From NCBI RefSeq assembly GCF_000934725.1, contig NZ_JYNS01000004.1:62001-126000 (forward strand): a DNA stretch of 64,000 bases, read 5' to 3'. A program made the translations under genes and the position numbers. The notes under the pieces were generated by a model that was not told the DNA's origin, did no database searches, and worked only from the letters and a program-made list of their open reading frames with translations. This document shows positions 9,193 to 17,580 of this stretch, piece by piece (positions within the stretch are counted from its first letter, which is position 1; the number at the start of each line of letters is the position of its first letter). Origin of the DNA: Methyloterricola oryzae. Lineage in GTDB: Bacteria; Pseudomonadota; Gammaproteobacteria; Methylococcales; Methylococcaceae.

Positions 9193-9221
9193 ATCATGGC
9201 CAATACGTCCTGTTTGGTCAA
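9193..9221 (-). promoter_or_regulatory. Candidate sigma-70 promoter of the receiver gene
   Basis: Read on the minus strand, TTGACC (9221-9216) is followed after 17 nt by CATGAT (9198-9193). The -35 matches five of six consensus bases and the -10 four. The predicted start is about 13 nt before the ATG at 9173. Confidence 0.35.
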
Positions 9222-9253
9222 TTTAATGAAAAGGGTGAGAGGCGAACAAACCG

Positions 9254-9272
9254 AATGTCACTGATTGACATT
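9254..9272. promoter_or_regulatory. 19-bp dyad between divergent response regulator genes
   Basis: AATGTCA-N5-TGACATT is a perfect 7-bp inverted repeat with a 5-bp spacer. It abuts the candidate -35 of the rightward NarL-type gene and lies 81 bp before the leftward start. NarL-family regulators often bind paired heptamers, so autoregulation by the adjacent regulator is a fair guess. Confidence 0.5.
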
Positions 9273-9298
9273 GAATACATAAGGTGCGTGCCTAAAAT
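9271..9298 (+). promoter_or_regulatory. Candidate sigma-70 promoter of the NarL-type regulator
   Basis: TTGAAT at 9271-9276 and TAAAAT at 9293-9298 are 16 nt apart; the -10 matches five of six consensus bases. The 19-bp dyad overlaps its -35 by two bases, the position expected of an activator or repressor site. Confidence 0.4.
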
Positions 9299-9360
9299 TA
9301 AGTTTCAAAATTGCGTGAAATAGTTCAACGTAATAAAAAAACTTTCATCGGACGAACCCC

Positions 9361-10008
9361 ATGCACCGCATCTGCATAGCCGAGGACCACACCATCCTTA
9401 GGGCTGGTTTGAAAGCCCTGCTCGACTCGGAACCTGGAATTGAAGTCGTCGGTGAGGCGCGCGACGGCATTGAGTTACTGGACGTCTTGCACCGATGCCG
9501 GCCAGATATGGTCCTGCTCGACCTCTCCATGCCGCGCCTGCGTGGACTGGAGGCTATACGCGAAGTGCGTCAGCGCTTTCCCGGCACCAAAATTCTCGTG
9601 CTGACAATGCACGACAGCGAGGATTACATCTTTGCCGCCTTGAACAACGGCGCGCAGGGTTATGCGTTAAAGGACGCCACACCCAACGAACTGGTTTTGG
9701 CAATCCAGTCGGTGCTAGCCGGCAAGATCTACCTGTCCCCGGAGATATCGGGAAAAGTGCTCAACGGGTATCTGGAGGGGAAGAAGGGCGGGGCAACGGG
9801 CTCGTCCTTCGACAGCCTGACCCACCGGGAGCGGGAAATTCTCAAGCTGATTGCCGAACAGAGGAAGAACAAGGAGATCGCAGAGTTTCTGCACATGAGC
9901 GTCAAAACCGTGGAGACGCACCGCAGCAATTTGATGAAGAAACTCGACCTGCACAGCGCCGGTGCTTTGACGGCCTACGCCCTGGAGAAGGGCTTGATCG
10001 TCAAATGA
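9361..10008 (+). CDS. NarL/FixJ-family response regulator
   Basis: A 215-residue two-domain regulator. The receiver (1-120) has E8/D9, phospho-acceptor D54 in VLLDLSMP, T82-region VLTMHDS and the Lys of YALKDAT. The C-terminal LuxR/NarL helix-turn-helix spans about 150-212 with LTHREREILKLIAE and the recognition helix MSVKTVETHRSNLMKKL. It ends 24 bp before the convergent gene for a NarX-type histidine kinase, its probable partner. It also diverges from a single-domain receiver gene. The signal and target genes are unknown. Confidence 0.93.
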   Translation: MHRICIAEDHTILRAGLKALLDSEPGIEVVGEARDGIELLDVLHRCRPDMVLLDLSMPRLRGLEAIREVRQRFPGTKILVLTMHDSEDYIFAALNNGAQGYALKDATPNELVLAIQSVLAGKIYLSPEISGKVLNGYLEGKKGGATGSSFDSLTHREREILKLIAEQRKNKEIAEFLHMSVKTVETHRSNLMKKLDLHSAGALTAYALEKGLIVK

Positions 10009-10032
10009 ACCAGCTTGATCCAGCCTGTCCGG

Positions 10033-11934
10033 TTAAAGGCAGGCCGACGGGGAGTCCTTTGCCGCGAGCAGCCAGCTTGCCTCGATACGGCTTCCTTTGC
10101 CGAGCACCGATTCGATGACCAGGCAGCCGCCGGAAAGCTTAACCCGTTCGCGCATACCGATGAGCCCGAAGCCACTCTCTCCGGGTTCCCCCCGCAATAC
10201 CGATTCCACGGCAAATCCGGTGCCATTGTCGCTGATCATCAGGACCAAACGATCATCCCGTTTCTTGAGTTCCAGCTCCACACGCTTCGAACCGGAGTAC
10301 TTCGCGGCGTTGCTAAGCGCCTCCTGCACCACCCGGAAGATATCGATCTTGATCGAATCGGGAATCTCGCTCTCGCAGATTTCAAACGACTTCGCAATCT
10401 CGATGGCGGAGTAGACGTTGCCATAGCGGCGGCAGAACCAGTTGATGGCGGCCAGCAGGCCAAGATCATCCAGGATCGGAGGCCGCAAGTCGGCGGAAAT
10501 GCGGCGTACCTCGTCGATGGCCTCCTGCAACAAGGAAACCACACTGGCGCAGACAGGCACATGTCCATTGCGCTCCTCCTGCTGAAAGCAGCTCGCCTGA
10601 GGCGCCTTCTGCAACCCGAACTTGAGCGCGTGCAAGTATTGCCCGACGCTGTCGTGGAGATCCGATGCCACGCGCTTGCGCTCTTTCTCGAGGGAAGCCA
10701 GCAACTGCTCCGACAAGGCCTGGAGTTGAGTGGCGGATAGCGAGAGTTCGGCCTGCAGGCGCCTTTCTTCCGTCACGTCCACGGCATTGCCCAAAATTGC
10801 CGGCCGCCCCTGGTAAACGATCGGGAGACAGCTGTTCTTGAAGCTGATGATCTCGCCTGTCTTTGCCACGGCCCGCAAGACAGCTCCCGCCCCGGCGGCC
10901 CCTTTGCCCAGCAGGGCCTGGCCGACCAACTCGACGTATTGAGCCCGATCCTCCGGATGGATCAGGGCTGAGAAGTCCTTGCCAACCAGCTCGTCGACGT
11001 CATAGCCCAGCCGGCTCGCGTGCTCGCGGTTGGAAAATGCAATCCTTCCGTCCTGCAGGATATAGATGCCCGTGAGCGAGTTTTCCACCAGCAGGCTGTA
11101 TTTCTCCTCGGACTCCAAGAGTCGCTGTTCGGCCAGCTTGCGGGGCGTGATGTCTTCGTGCAGGGAAACCAGGTAACGAATGCCGCCCTGCTCGTCCTTG
11201 ACGCTGAAGATCGTCACCTTCGCCCAATAGGTTTCTCCACTTTTTTTTCGGTCGCACAGCTCACCCCGCCACTCCTGGCCTGCCACCACCGCCTTCCAGA
11301 GAGCGTCATAAACCTCCGGCGGCGTCTCGCCGCTCTGCAGCACACGCGGGTTGCGCCCGAGCAATTCGGCGCCTTGGTAACCCGTGAGTTCCTCGAAACC
11401 GCGATTGGTATACTCGATGCGCCCATGCCTGTCGGTGATCATGATCCCCACCGGACTCTGCTCCACGGCGGCGGAAAGCTTGGCGATCTGCTCCTCGCGC
11501 TGGCGGCGCTCGGTGATGTCGGTGATGATGGCGAAGCTGCCACGCAGGCTGCCATCGCTTCCCAGGAGTGGACGCGGAGATATGTGGCCGACCATACGGC
11601 TGCCGTCTTTGCGACACCAGAGCAGTTCATAGGGCTCGAAATCGCCCTGCCGGTGCCCATCAAGGTGTTTGCGCAGCTTTGATTTGCTCTCCTTCGGAAA
11701 CAGCCCTGTCTCCATCAGCCTGCGACCCAACAGATCTTCCGCCGCAAACCCGGTCATTCGGCAGAATGCCGGGTTGACATAGCGTAGGTGCTCGGCGTCG
11801 TCCAGGATGCCCAGACCTTGGTCCATGGCTTCCACCAGAACGCGAAACCAGTCGTCGGCTTTGCGCCGGTTCTCCTGCCGGGCGCTACCATAGCTTGCTT
11901 CCCAGTCAGGCACTGGTTCGACCCGTGCTTTCAT
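10033..11934 (-). CDS. Three-PAS sensor histidine kinase, NarX/DegS type
   Basis: A 633-residue kinase without a transmembrane segment, so probably cytoplasmic. Three PAS domains lie at about 30-145, 150-268 and 278-393, each followed by the PAC signature ending (I/V)T(D/E/P). Next come a HisKA_3 dimerisation domain with phospho-accepting H427 in VASDLHDSVGQ and a HATPase_c domain with EALSNAAKYS (N box), SDNGTGFAV (G1) and GFGLIGMRERV. AAGGAGG lies three bases before the ATG. The NarL-type regulator converges with it from the left and the two form a likely two-component pair. No Cys or His ligand pattern clearly marks any PAS domain as heme- or iron-binding, so the stimulus is open. Confidence 0.93.
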   Translation of the reverse strand: MKARVEPVPDWEASYGSARQENRRKADDWFRVLVEAMDQGLGILDDAEHLRYVNPAFCRMTGFAAEDLLGRRLMETGLFPKESKSKLRKHLDGHRQGDFEPYELLWCRKDGSRMVGHISPRPLLGSDGSLRGSFAIITDITERRQREEQIAKLSAAVEQSPVGIMITDRHGRIEYTNRGFEELTGYQGAELLGRNPRVLQSGETPPEVYDALWKAVVAGQEWRGELCDRKKSGETYWAKVTIFSVKDEQGGIRYLVSLHEDITPRKLAEQRLLESEEKYSLLVENSLTGIYILQDGRIAFSNREHASRLGYDVDELVGKDFSALIHPEDRAQYVELVGQALLGKGAAGAGAVLRAVAKTGEIISFKNSCLPIVYQGRPAILGNAVDVTEERRLQAELSLSATQLQALSEQLLASLEKERKRVASDLHDSVGQYLHALKFGLQKAPQASCFQQEERNGHVPVCASVVSLLQEAIDEVRRISADLRPPILDDLGLLAAINWFCRRYGNVYSAIEIAKSFEICESEIPDSIKIDIFRVVQEALSNAAKYSGSKRVELELKKRDDRLVLMISDNGTGFAVESVLRGEPGESGFGLIGMRERVKLSGGCLVIESVLGKGSRIEASWLLAAKDSPSACL

Positions 11935-12209
11935 CGGCCTCCTTCATTTCTCACAAAAACCCTGGTCCCTTCGGCAAAAGCCATCGACACCGAGTGGCCG
12001 TTAACAGCTGGAACTGTGAGCGTTTAGCAAGGCCTACGCCAACCGCCAAGCCGGGCGGGATTCGGGGCACAACACGCGCCGCGGGGAAATAATCGTTTGG
12101 CCGGACAAGATAGCGCCGCCTCCAGTGGTTATAATGAACCACGCCCGTGGTGCATTTCGTCCATCCCATTGGGAATGCCGTCAGGGCGATTCCCACGGCC
12201 CGGGCACGT

Positions 12210-13841
12210 TCAGATAAGCTGCCCGAGGTGTTCCGCCAACCGCCGCATGGCTGGCGAGGGATCGTCCGGAGACAGGTGCACGTTGATCAGGCTCGGGGCG
12301 GATGTCTCGGCCAGCGCCCCGGCGAGAGCCGATTCGAACTCCAGCTCCGTGTGCACGGAATAGCCGCGTAATGGCCCGAACAGCTCGCCCAGGCGCTCGA
12401 AATGCCAGGTGCTGATGTCATTGAAGGGTCCGTCCAGAATGAAACGCTCGGTGCTGTAGCCACGGTTGTTGAACACGATGACGATGGGATTCAGGCCCAG
12501 TCGCGCCGCCGTGGACAGCTCGGTGCCGGTCATCTGGAACGCACCATCCCCCACGAGGACCAGGGCGCGATGATCCGGCGTGGCCACCTGCGCGCCGAGG
12601 GCCGCGGGAACCGCAAAGCCCATGGTGGTGTAGAAGGCGGCGGCCAGGAACTCGCTCTTGTCGTGCACCATCAGGTCGATGGCGGCAAACAGGCAGTCGC
12701 CGGTGTCGCAGACGACCAGCATATCGGGCTGGATAAAGCTGTTGAGGCGGGCGATCAGGCGCGCCACCGTCATGTGCGCGTCCTGCGCGACAAACGCGGG
12801 AGACGCTTCGACCGGCGCTCCGCCGGCACCGGGCCTGGTGCCCGTCAAGCGGGCATTGAGCGCCCCGACGAAATCGGCGAGCAGCACCTGCGGGTAGCGA
12901 TGGTGATGGATGATCACCTCGCCCTGACTGGCGCGCACCATGCGGTTAGCATCCAGCTTGGCGGTGTAGATGCCAAGATCCACGTCGTTGAGGGTGACGC
13001 CCAGCATCAGCAGCAGATCAGCCTGTTCCACGCGCTCCCGCGCCTTGGCTGAACCTAGGGCGCCCTCGTAAACCCCCAGGTAGTTGCGATGCCGCTCCCC
13101 CAGCACCGACTTTCCGGTCAAGGTCGAAGCCACTGCGAGATCGGCCCCTTCCACCAGTTTCAGCAGGGCTTCCTGCAGGCCGCGCCGATGCAGTTCCACG
13201 CCGGCCACCAGGACCGGTGCCCTGGCGGCTTCCAGCAGCGACAGGGTTTCCGCCACCGCCTCCTGCAGGGACGCCGGATCACTTTCCGCCCGGCTCGGCT
13301 CCTCGCCTGGAAACGGGTGTCCCGGCACGTCCACTCTGTCGCGCGGCAATTCGATGTAGACGGGTTTGCAATGTTCGCGGGCGGCGGCCAGGGCGCGATC
13401 GATCTGCCGGCAGCAGATCAGGGGGTCGTCCAGCACCGCCGTGAAGCAGGTGATGCGCTCGAAAATCTCGCGCTGCAGGCGGTAGGGCCCGAAGCGATGG
13501 TGCAACAGCGGGTCCAGCCGCTGTTCCTGGACCCCGGGCGCGCCGCTGATCACAACCACTGGCGATGACTCCGCATGTGCGCCTGCCACCGCATTGACGC
13601 AATTGAGCGCGCCCACCCCGTAGGTCACGGCCAGCGCGCCTATGCCGCGGCAGCGCGCATAGGCGTCCGCGGCAAAGGCGGCGGTGTCCTCGCGGGTGGT
13701 GCCCACATGCCGTATGGGGCTCTGCGACAACTCCTGATAGAAGCGCAAGATATAGTCGCCGGGCACGCCGAACATATCGTGCACTCCCGCCTCATGCAGC
13801 TTGGCGAGCAGGTATCGGCCAATGGCAACCGGTTCAGTCAT
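12210..13841 (-). CDS. Thiamine diphosphate 2-oxo acid decarboxylase (pyruvate/indolepyruvate decarboxylase family)
   Basis: A 543-residue cytosolic enzyme of the PDC/IPDC family. The catalytic glutamate E51 (TTREDTAAFAADAYAR), the H114-H115 pair (LLHHRFGPY) and the ThDP/Mg motif GDGAFQMTGTELS ending in NN all match active family members. This argues for a decarboxylase making an aldehyde from a 2-oxo acid rather than an acetolactate synthase. Pyruvate to acetaldehyde, indolepyruvate to indoleacetaldehyde or phenylpyruvate are all possible; sequence alone does not decide. AAAGGAG lies 9 nt before the ATG. It stands alone, divergent from the HDOD gene. The nearby nifJ operon would compete for pyruvate if pyruvate is the substrate. 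Confidence 0.88.
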   Translation of the reverse strand: MTEPVAIGRYLLAKLHEAGVHDMFGVPGDYILRFYQELSQSPIRHVGTTREDTAAFAADAYARCRGIGALAVTYGVGALNCVNAVAGAHAESSPVVVISGAPGVQEQRLDPLLHHRFGPYRLQREIFERITCFTAVLDDPLICCRQIDRALAAAREHCKPVYIELPRDRVDVPGHPFPGEEPSRAESDPASLQEAVAETLSLLEAARAPVLVAGVELHRRGLQEALLKLVEGADLAVASTLTGKSVLGERHRNYLGVYEGALGSAKARERVEQADLLLMLGVTLNDVDLGIYTAKLDANRMVRASQGEVIIHHHRYPQVLLADFVGALNARLTGTRPGAGGAPVEASPAFVAQDAHMTVARLIARLNSFIQPDMLVVCDTGDCLFAAIDLMVHDKSEFLAAAFYTTMGFAVPAALGAQVATPDHRALVLVGDGAFQMTGTELSTAARLGLNPIVIVFNNRGYSTERFILDGPFNDISTWHFERLGELFGPLRGYSVHTELEFESALAGALAETSAPSLINVHLSPDDPSPAMRRLAEHLGQLI

Positions 13842-14147
13842 GGCAGCTTACTCCTTTATGTGGCTGGCACGGATTCGGGCGGGGGCTTTACGTCCTGGCA
13901 TCCCGAGACTAAAACCCCGGCGAAACCGTCACGCGATTTCAAGCGAGCATCAAGACCCAAGTCGGGCGCGGTGGCCAGGCCGCCTGGACCCCCTTGATTT
14001 TCTCTATACTTGTGACACGCCGCGCGCGCCTTGGCGCGCGCGGGACAGCATTCGCGACGGCGCTCCGCCCGGCCTGGTACTTGGCCGAACGCGACAGGAT
14101 ACGTTTCCCCATACGTCAGGGTGACCCCATGAATTCAGCTTCCAGAC
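13842..14147. other. Divergent intergenic region, no gene
   Basis: No convincing frame is present. It carries a TATACT hexamer at 14005-14010 that could be a rightward -10 box, and directly after it an extreme GC hairpin (14020-14043) that would sit at the 5' end of the HDOD transcript. Confidence 0.5.
14020..14043. repeat. Near-perfect 24-bp CG-alternating palindrome
   Basis: Arms 14020-14030 and 14033-14043 are exact inverse complements of alternating C and G with only TT between them. It lies 10 bp after a TATACT box and 105 bp before the HDOD start. It could form a very stable cruciform, a 5' transcript hairpin, or Z-DNA; none can be shown from sequence. Confidence 0.5.
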
Positions 14148-15026
14148 ATGTCCATCATGATGGATGAAGCCATTGCCGACAAGGGCGACAATCCCTTGCT
14201 CGCCCACTGTTTGAAGGATCTGGAGGCGGATACGCTGCTGCTGCCCACCCTGCCCGACATCTCCGTCAAGATCCGCAAGGCCATCAATGACGTTAAGGCC
14301 AACAATGCCCGCATCGCCAAGGTGGTTCAGGTCGATCCCGCCATTACCGGGCGCCTCATCCATATCGCCAACAGCCCCTTGTACCTGGGACGCAAGAAGA
14401 TCGAAAGCTGTCCCGAAGCGCTTACGCGCATGGGATTGAAAGCCGCCCAGCACTTCATCACCAGCTTCGCCCTCAAGGGCGTGTTCATCGCCAAGTCGGT
14501 CTATATCCGCAAGCGCATGCAGGATCTATGGCAGCACAGCAGCTATGTGGCCGCCATCTGCGCCGTGCTCGCGCACAAAACCCACGGCTTCGACCCCGAC
14601 CGCGCCATGCTGGCCGGCCTGGTGCACGACATCGGCGTCGTCCCCATTTTGACTTACGCCGACCGTCATCCGGAGCTGATCACGGACCCGCGCCAGATCG
14701 AAGAGACCATCCAGGATCTGCGCACGCGCATCGGCATCATGATCATGCGTCGCTGGAATTTCCCGGCCGACTTCGACGACGTCGTCGGCGAGGCCGAGAA
14801 CTGGTGGCGCCAGGGCACCCAGGAGCCGGACTACTCCGACCTAGTGATCCTCTCCCAATTGCACAGCTTCGTCGGCACCCTACAGATTCACCGGTACCCA
14901 CGCATGGACGAGATCCCCGCCTACCGCAAGGTGCTGGCCGACGCCGCCGGCGCCGACATGAGCAAGGACGTGCTGGGGCTGGCGCGCGAGGAAATCGCGC
15001 AGATCCAGAAGATGCTCACCAACTGA
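14148..15026 (+). CDS. HDOD-domain signalling protein
   Basis: A 292-residue protein made almost wholly of one HDOD domain (about 25-230), a non-enzymatic relative of the HD phosphohydrolases found in signalling proteins. Typical features are LPTLPDISVKIRKAI, HIANSPLYLG and LAGLVHDIGVVPIL, which keeps an HD pair. HDOD proteins act as adaptors in motility, type IV pilus polarity and c-di-GMP output. The exact start is uncertain: ATGs at 14148, 14157 and 14160 are in frame and none has a strong ribosome site. The FliK-like gene follows after 16 nt, suggesting one operon. Confidence 0.88.
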   Translation: MSIMMDEAIADKGDNPLLAHCLKDLEADTLLLPTLPDISVKIRKAINDVKANNARIAKVVQVDPAITGRLIHIANSPLYLGRKKIESCPEALTRMGLKAAQHFITSFALKGVFIAKSVYIRKRMQDLWQHSSYVAAICAVLAHKTHGFDPDRAMLAGLVHDIGVVPILTYADRHPELITDPRQIEETIQDLRTRIGIMIMRRWNFPADFDDVVGEAENWWRQGTQEPDYSDLVILSQLHSFVGTLQIHRYPRMDEIPAYRKVLADAAGADMSKDVLGLAREEIAQIQKMLTN

Positions 15027-15042
15027 ACCGGGGGCCTCGCCC

Positions 15043-16914
15043 GTGGAAATCCGTCTCACCACCGCCCTTCAGCCCATACAGCCCTCCAAGGCGATCTCCA
15101 GCCTGCTGGAGCGCCTGCGCCCGGGCGAGAACATCAGCGCGGTGGTGGAAGCGCAACTGGCCGAGGACAGCTTTCTGCTCAAGCTGAGCGACGGCGGCGA
15201 GACCCTGCGCGCCCGTAGCCAGTTGAACCTCACGCCAGGCCAGACCCTGAAGCTGGAAGTGGTCAAACTGGGTACGACGCCGGAACTCAAGATCGTGCCG
15301 CAGGAGGCCGCACAGACTCAGGATTCCCCGGAGACAGTGGCCATCCAGCAGGCCTTCCGCCAGTTCCTGCCGAAACAGTTGCAATTGGCGGATCTGGCGT
15401 CCGGCCTGCGTGAAGCGCTCAAGCCGCCCGCCGCCGAAGCCGCCCCCCCGCTGCCCGAGCCCCTGCGCAACCTGGTCAAATCCGTGCTGGATGCCCTGCC
15501 GCAGAAAAGCGGGCTGGTGACACCGGATGGATTGAAGCAGGCGGCGGAAGATTCCGGCCTGTTTCTCGAGGCTCGCCTCGCCGCTCAGCCGGAAGCGGCC
15601 GCTCAGTTGAGCGGGCGTGATCTCAAAGGGAACCTGCTGGCCCTCAACGAGGCCTTGAAGGTGCTGATCAAATCGGCCGAGGGGAAGCCCGCGCCCGCGC
15701 CCACCGCCCCCACCGCCCCCCAGCCGACCGGCGCAGAGACGGGAGCGGATGCAAAGGTGACGGACCGCCCTTCATCCGCGCCGCAGCCTGCGGCAACGGC
15801 AAAACCAACTGCGCCGGGGACAGCGCTCTTGCCCCAGGCGGCGGCCGATGCAGGCAAAACCACGGCAGGCCCCGCGGCAAACACCCCAACTGGCGCGAGG
15901 CCGCTGCCGGCCGAACCGGAGGCGCGCGCGCCGATCAGTCCGGCGCTTGCGGCAAAGCCCGAGGAAATCACGCAGCGCGCCGAATCCGCAGCGCTTCCAG
16001 AGGTGGCCAAGCCCAGCGGGTCCAGCCCGCCCCCGATGACCGACGGGCAAGCTGCGGCCACCCCGGGCAAGACGGCCATCCTCCCGGAATCCGCTCACGC
16101 CGGCGCAGCGCCCAAGCCGGGCGAAACCGGCTCCGGCAAGCCACAGCCGGAGGCGCCCCCTGCCTCTAGCACGCCCCCTCCCAAGACCGCGCCGGAACTA
16201 CCCGCTGCGCTCAGGGATAACCGGGTCATCGTGCAACTCGCTAGCCAGCTGCCCCTGCCCGAGGCGCCCCAACCGGCTGCCGGCGAGCGGGCCCAAGCGG
16301 CGCCTCCTGCGGCCACGGCTCCGGAAGCGCAGGTCCCGCAGCGCCAGGAACCGACACCACGCGCCGAGCCCCCGTTTGGCAAGGACACAGCGGTCCGCAC
16401 TCAGGCCACGCTGCCGCCTCCGAACGAGAGTGCGTTGAACGAGGCCTTGACCATCAAATCCCTGCACCAGCGCACCGAGGGCGCCATCGCGCGCATCGTG
16501 CTGGACCAACTGGCCTCGCTGCCCCAAGCCGAGGGCAAGCCCATGGTCTGGCAGATGGAGATCCCATTCACAGACGACGGCCGCTCGGACACCGCCAAGC
16601 TAAAGGTCGTCCGCGAGAACCCCCACGAGGCTCAATCCGGCCAGGCCTTCTGGTCGGTCATACTGGAACTGTCACCACCGGGCCTGGGCACCATACACAG
16701 CCGCATCAACCTGTGCGGAGACTACGTGAACACCTATTTCTGGAGCGATGAGGGCAGCACGGCACACCTCATCCAGGACCATCTCGACCTGCTGGCCGCG
16801 CGCATGCAGCAGGCAGGCCTGAACGTGGGCGAAATCAACACGCTGCCCGGCGCGCCGGCGGAAGGCACGACGGCAAGCCCCCCCGCCACTACTTTGGTGG
16901 ACGAACGCGCATGA
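15043..16914 (+). CDS. FliK-like hook-length control family protein (orphan)
   Basis: A 623-residue protein with a GTG start preceded by GGGGG. Residues 1-100 form a conserved beta-rich N-terminal region. Residues 210-460 are a Pro/Ala-rich unfolded linker. The C-terminal 120 residues match the flagellar hook-length control (Flg_hook/FliK C) domain, with WQMEIPFTDDG, FWSVILELSPPGLGTIHSRI and AGLNVGEI. FliK measures hook length and switches export specificity by touching FlhB. No other flagellar gene is in the window, while the next gene encodes an FlhB-tail-like protein, with a 4-bp ATGA overlap. The pair may serve a distant flagellar or type III export system or have another regulatory role. 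Confidence 0.82.
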   Translation: MEIRLTTALQPIQPSKAISSLLERLRPGENISAVVEAQLAEDSFLLKLSDGGETLRARSQLNLTPGQTLKLEVVKLGTTPELKIVPQEAAQTQDSPETVAIQQAFRQFLPKQLQLADLASGLREALKPPAAEAAPPLPEPLRNLVKSVLDALPQKSGLVTPDGLKQAAEDSGLFLEARLAAQPEAAAQLSGRDLKGNLLALNEALKVLIKSAEGKPAPAPTAPTAPQPTGAETGADAKVTDRPSSAPQPAATAKPTAPGTALLPQAAADAGKTTAGPAANTPTGARPLPAEPEARAPISPALAAKPEEITQRAESAALPEVAKPSGSSPPPMTDGQAAATPGKTAILPESAHAGAAPKPGETGSGKPQPEAPPASSTPPPKTAPELPAALRDNRVIVQLASQLPLPEAPQPAAGERAQAAPPAATAPEAQVPQRQEPTPRAEPPFGKDTAVRTQATLPPPNESALNEALTIKSLHQRTEGAIARIVLDQLASLPQAEGKPMVWQMEIPFTDDGRSDTAKLKVVRENPHEAQSGQAFWSVILELSPPGLGTIHSRINLCGDYVNTYFWSDEGSTAHLIQDHLDLLAARMQQAGLNVGEINTLPGAPAEGTTASPPATTLVDERA

Positions 16915-17186
16915 ACAAGCTGATCAATCCGCCCGACATCGCCGTCGCCCTCTCCTACGATGGCAACCATGCACCCCGGGTCACCGCCAAGGGCAGCGGC
17001 ACGGTGGCCGAGCAGATCATCGAACTGGCGCGTGAGCATGACATCCCGCTGCACACCGACCCTGCCCTGGTCAAAGTACTGTCCAACGTGCCCTTGGGAG
17101 ATGAAATCCCGCGGGAACTGTATCTGGCCATTGCCGAGGTGATCGCGTTCGCCTATCTCTTGTCAGGAAAAACCCCCACAGACTGA
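16911..17186 (+). CDS. Stand-alone FlhB C-terminal domain-like protein
   Basis: A 91-residue protein resembling only the cytoplasmic C-terminal domain of FlhB/YscU, lacking the four membrane helices. PPDIAVALSYDG corresponds to the start of FlhBCC, and the helix I.ELAREHDIPLHTDPALVKVLSNVPLGDEIP is typical of the family. The auto-cleavage NPTH motif is replaced by NPPD, so self-cleavage is not expected. It is translationally coupled to the FliK-like gene. Such FlhX proteins can partly replace FlhB tail function in some bacteria, which fits a FliK/FlhB-type contact; its role here is inference. Confidence 0.85.
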   Translation: MNKLINPPDIAVALSYDGNHAPRVTAKGSGTVAEQIIELAREHDIPLHTDPALVKVLSNVPLGDEIPRELYLAIAEVIAFAYLLSGKTPTD

Positions 17187-17580
17187 AAGGTCGCCAGTGT
17201 CAGGCCATTTTACGAAATGCCGCTCCAGCCCTTATGCCGCCTTTTAGACCTCTGCCAAGCCATTGATCAGCGCAACTTTCTTACGCCAGGCCCGCGATTT
17301 GCTAGAGATACCGCGGGAGGGCGCCACCCTCGGCTCATAAGATTTTTATCTAGCAATGAACCTTTACCCTTGAATCCGGAACAAACGTAGCAAACCACCA
17401 GAAAAGCTGGCGATGGACGCGGACAGTAGGCGCCTGATGTTGTGCGACTTGAATTTCCGTAAGCATCCTATGTACTGGCGCGCTGTGTGGAATGCGTTCC
17501 CTTCGTGACCCTACGGAGTCCAAGGTCCCGAGCACGAGGACCTGCGAGCGAACTGAGAAATCACCCTTGAGGATTACACT
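17187..17580. other. Intergenic region with a large nested inverted repeat
   Basis: No gene seen in 394 bp. TTGCTAGA at 17299-17306 pairs with TCTAGCAA at 17349-17356, and a smaller hairpin GAGGG/CCCTC (17317-17331) sits inside. A run of five T lies between the two at 17343-17347, so the inner hairpin may serve as a weak terminator for the FliK/FlhB-like pair. GAGGATTACACT before 17581 is the ribosome site of the next gene. Confidence 0.5.

Noticed and set aside
12171-12194. GGGAAT/ATTCCC inverted repeat after the decarboxylase gene
   Set aside because: Only six perfect pairs, an imperfect interior and no T-tract; too weak to call a terminator.
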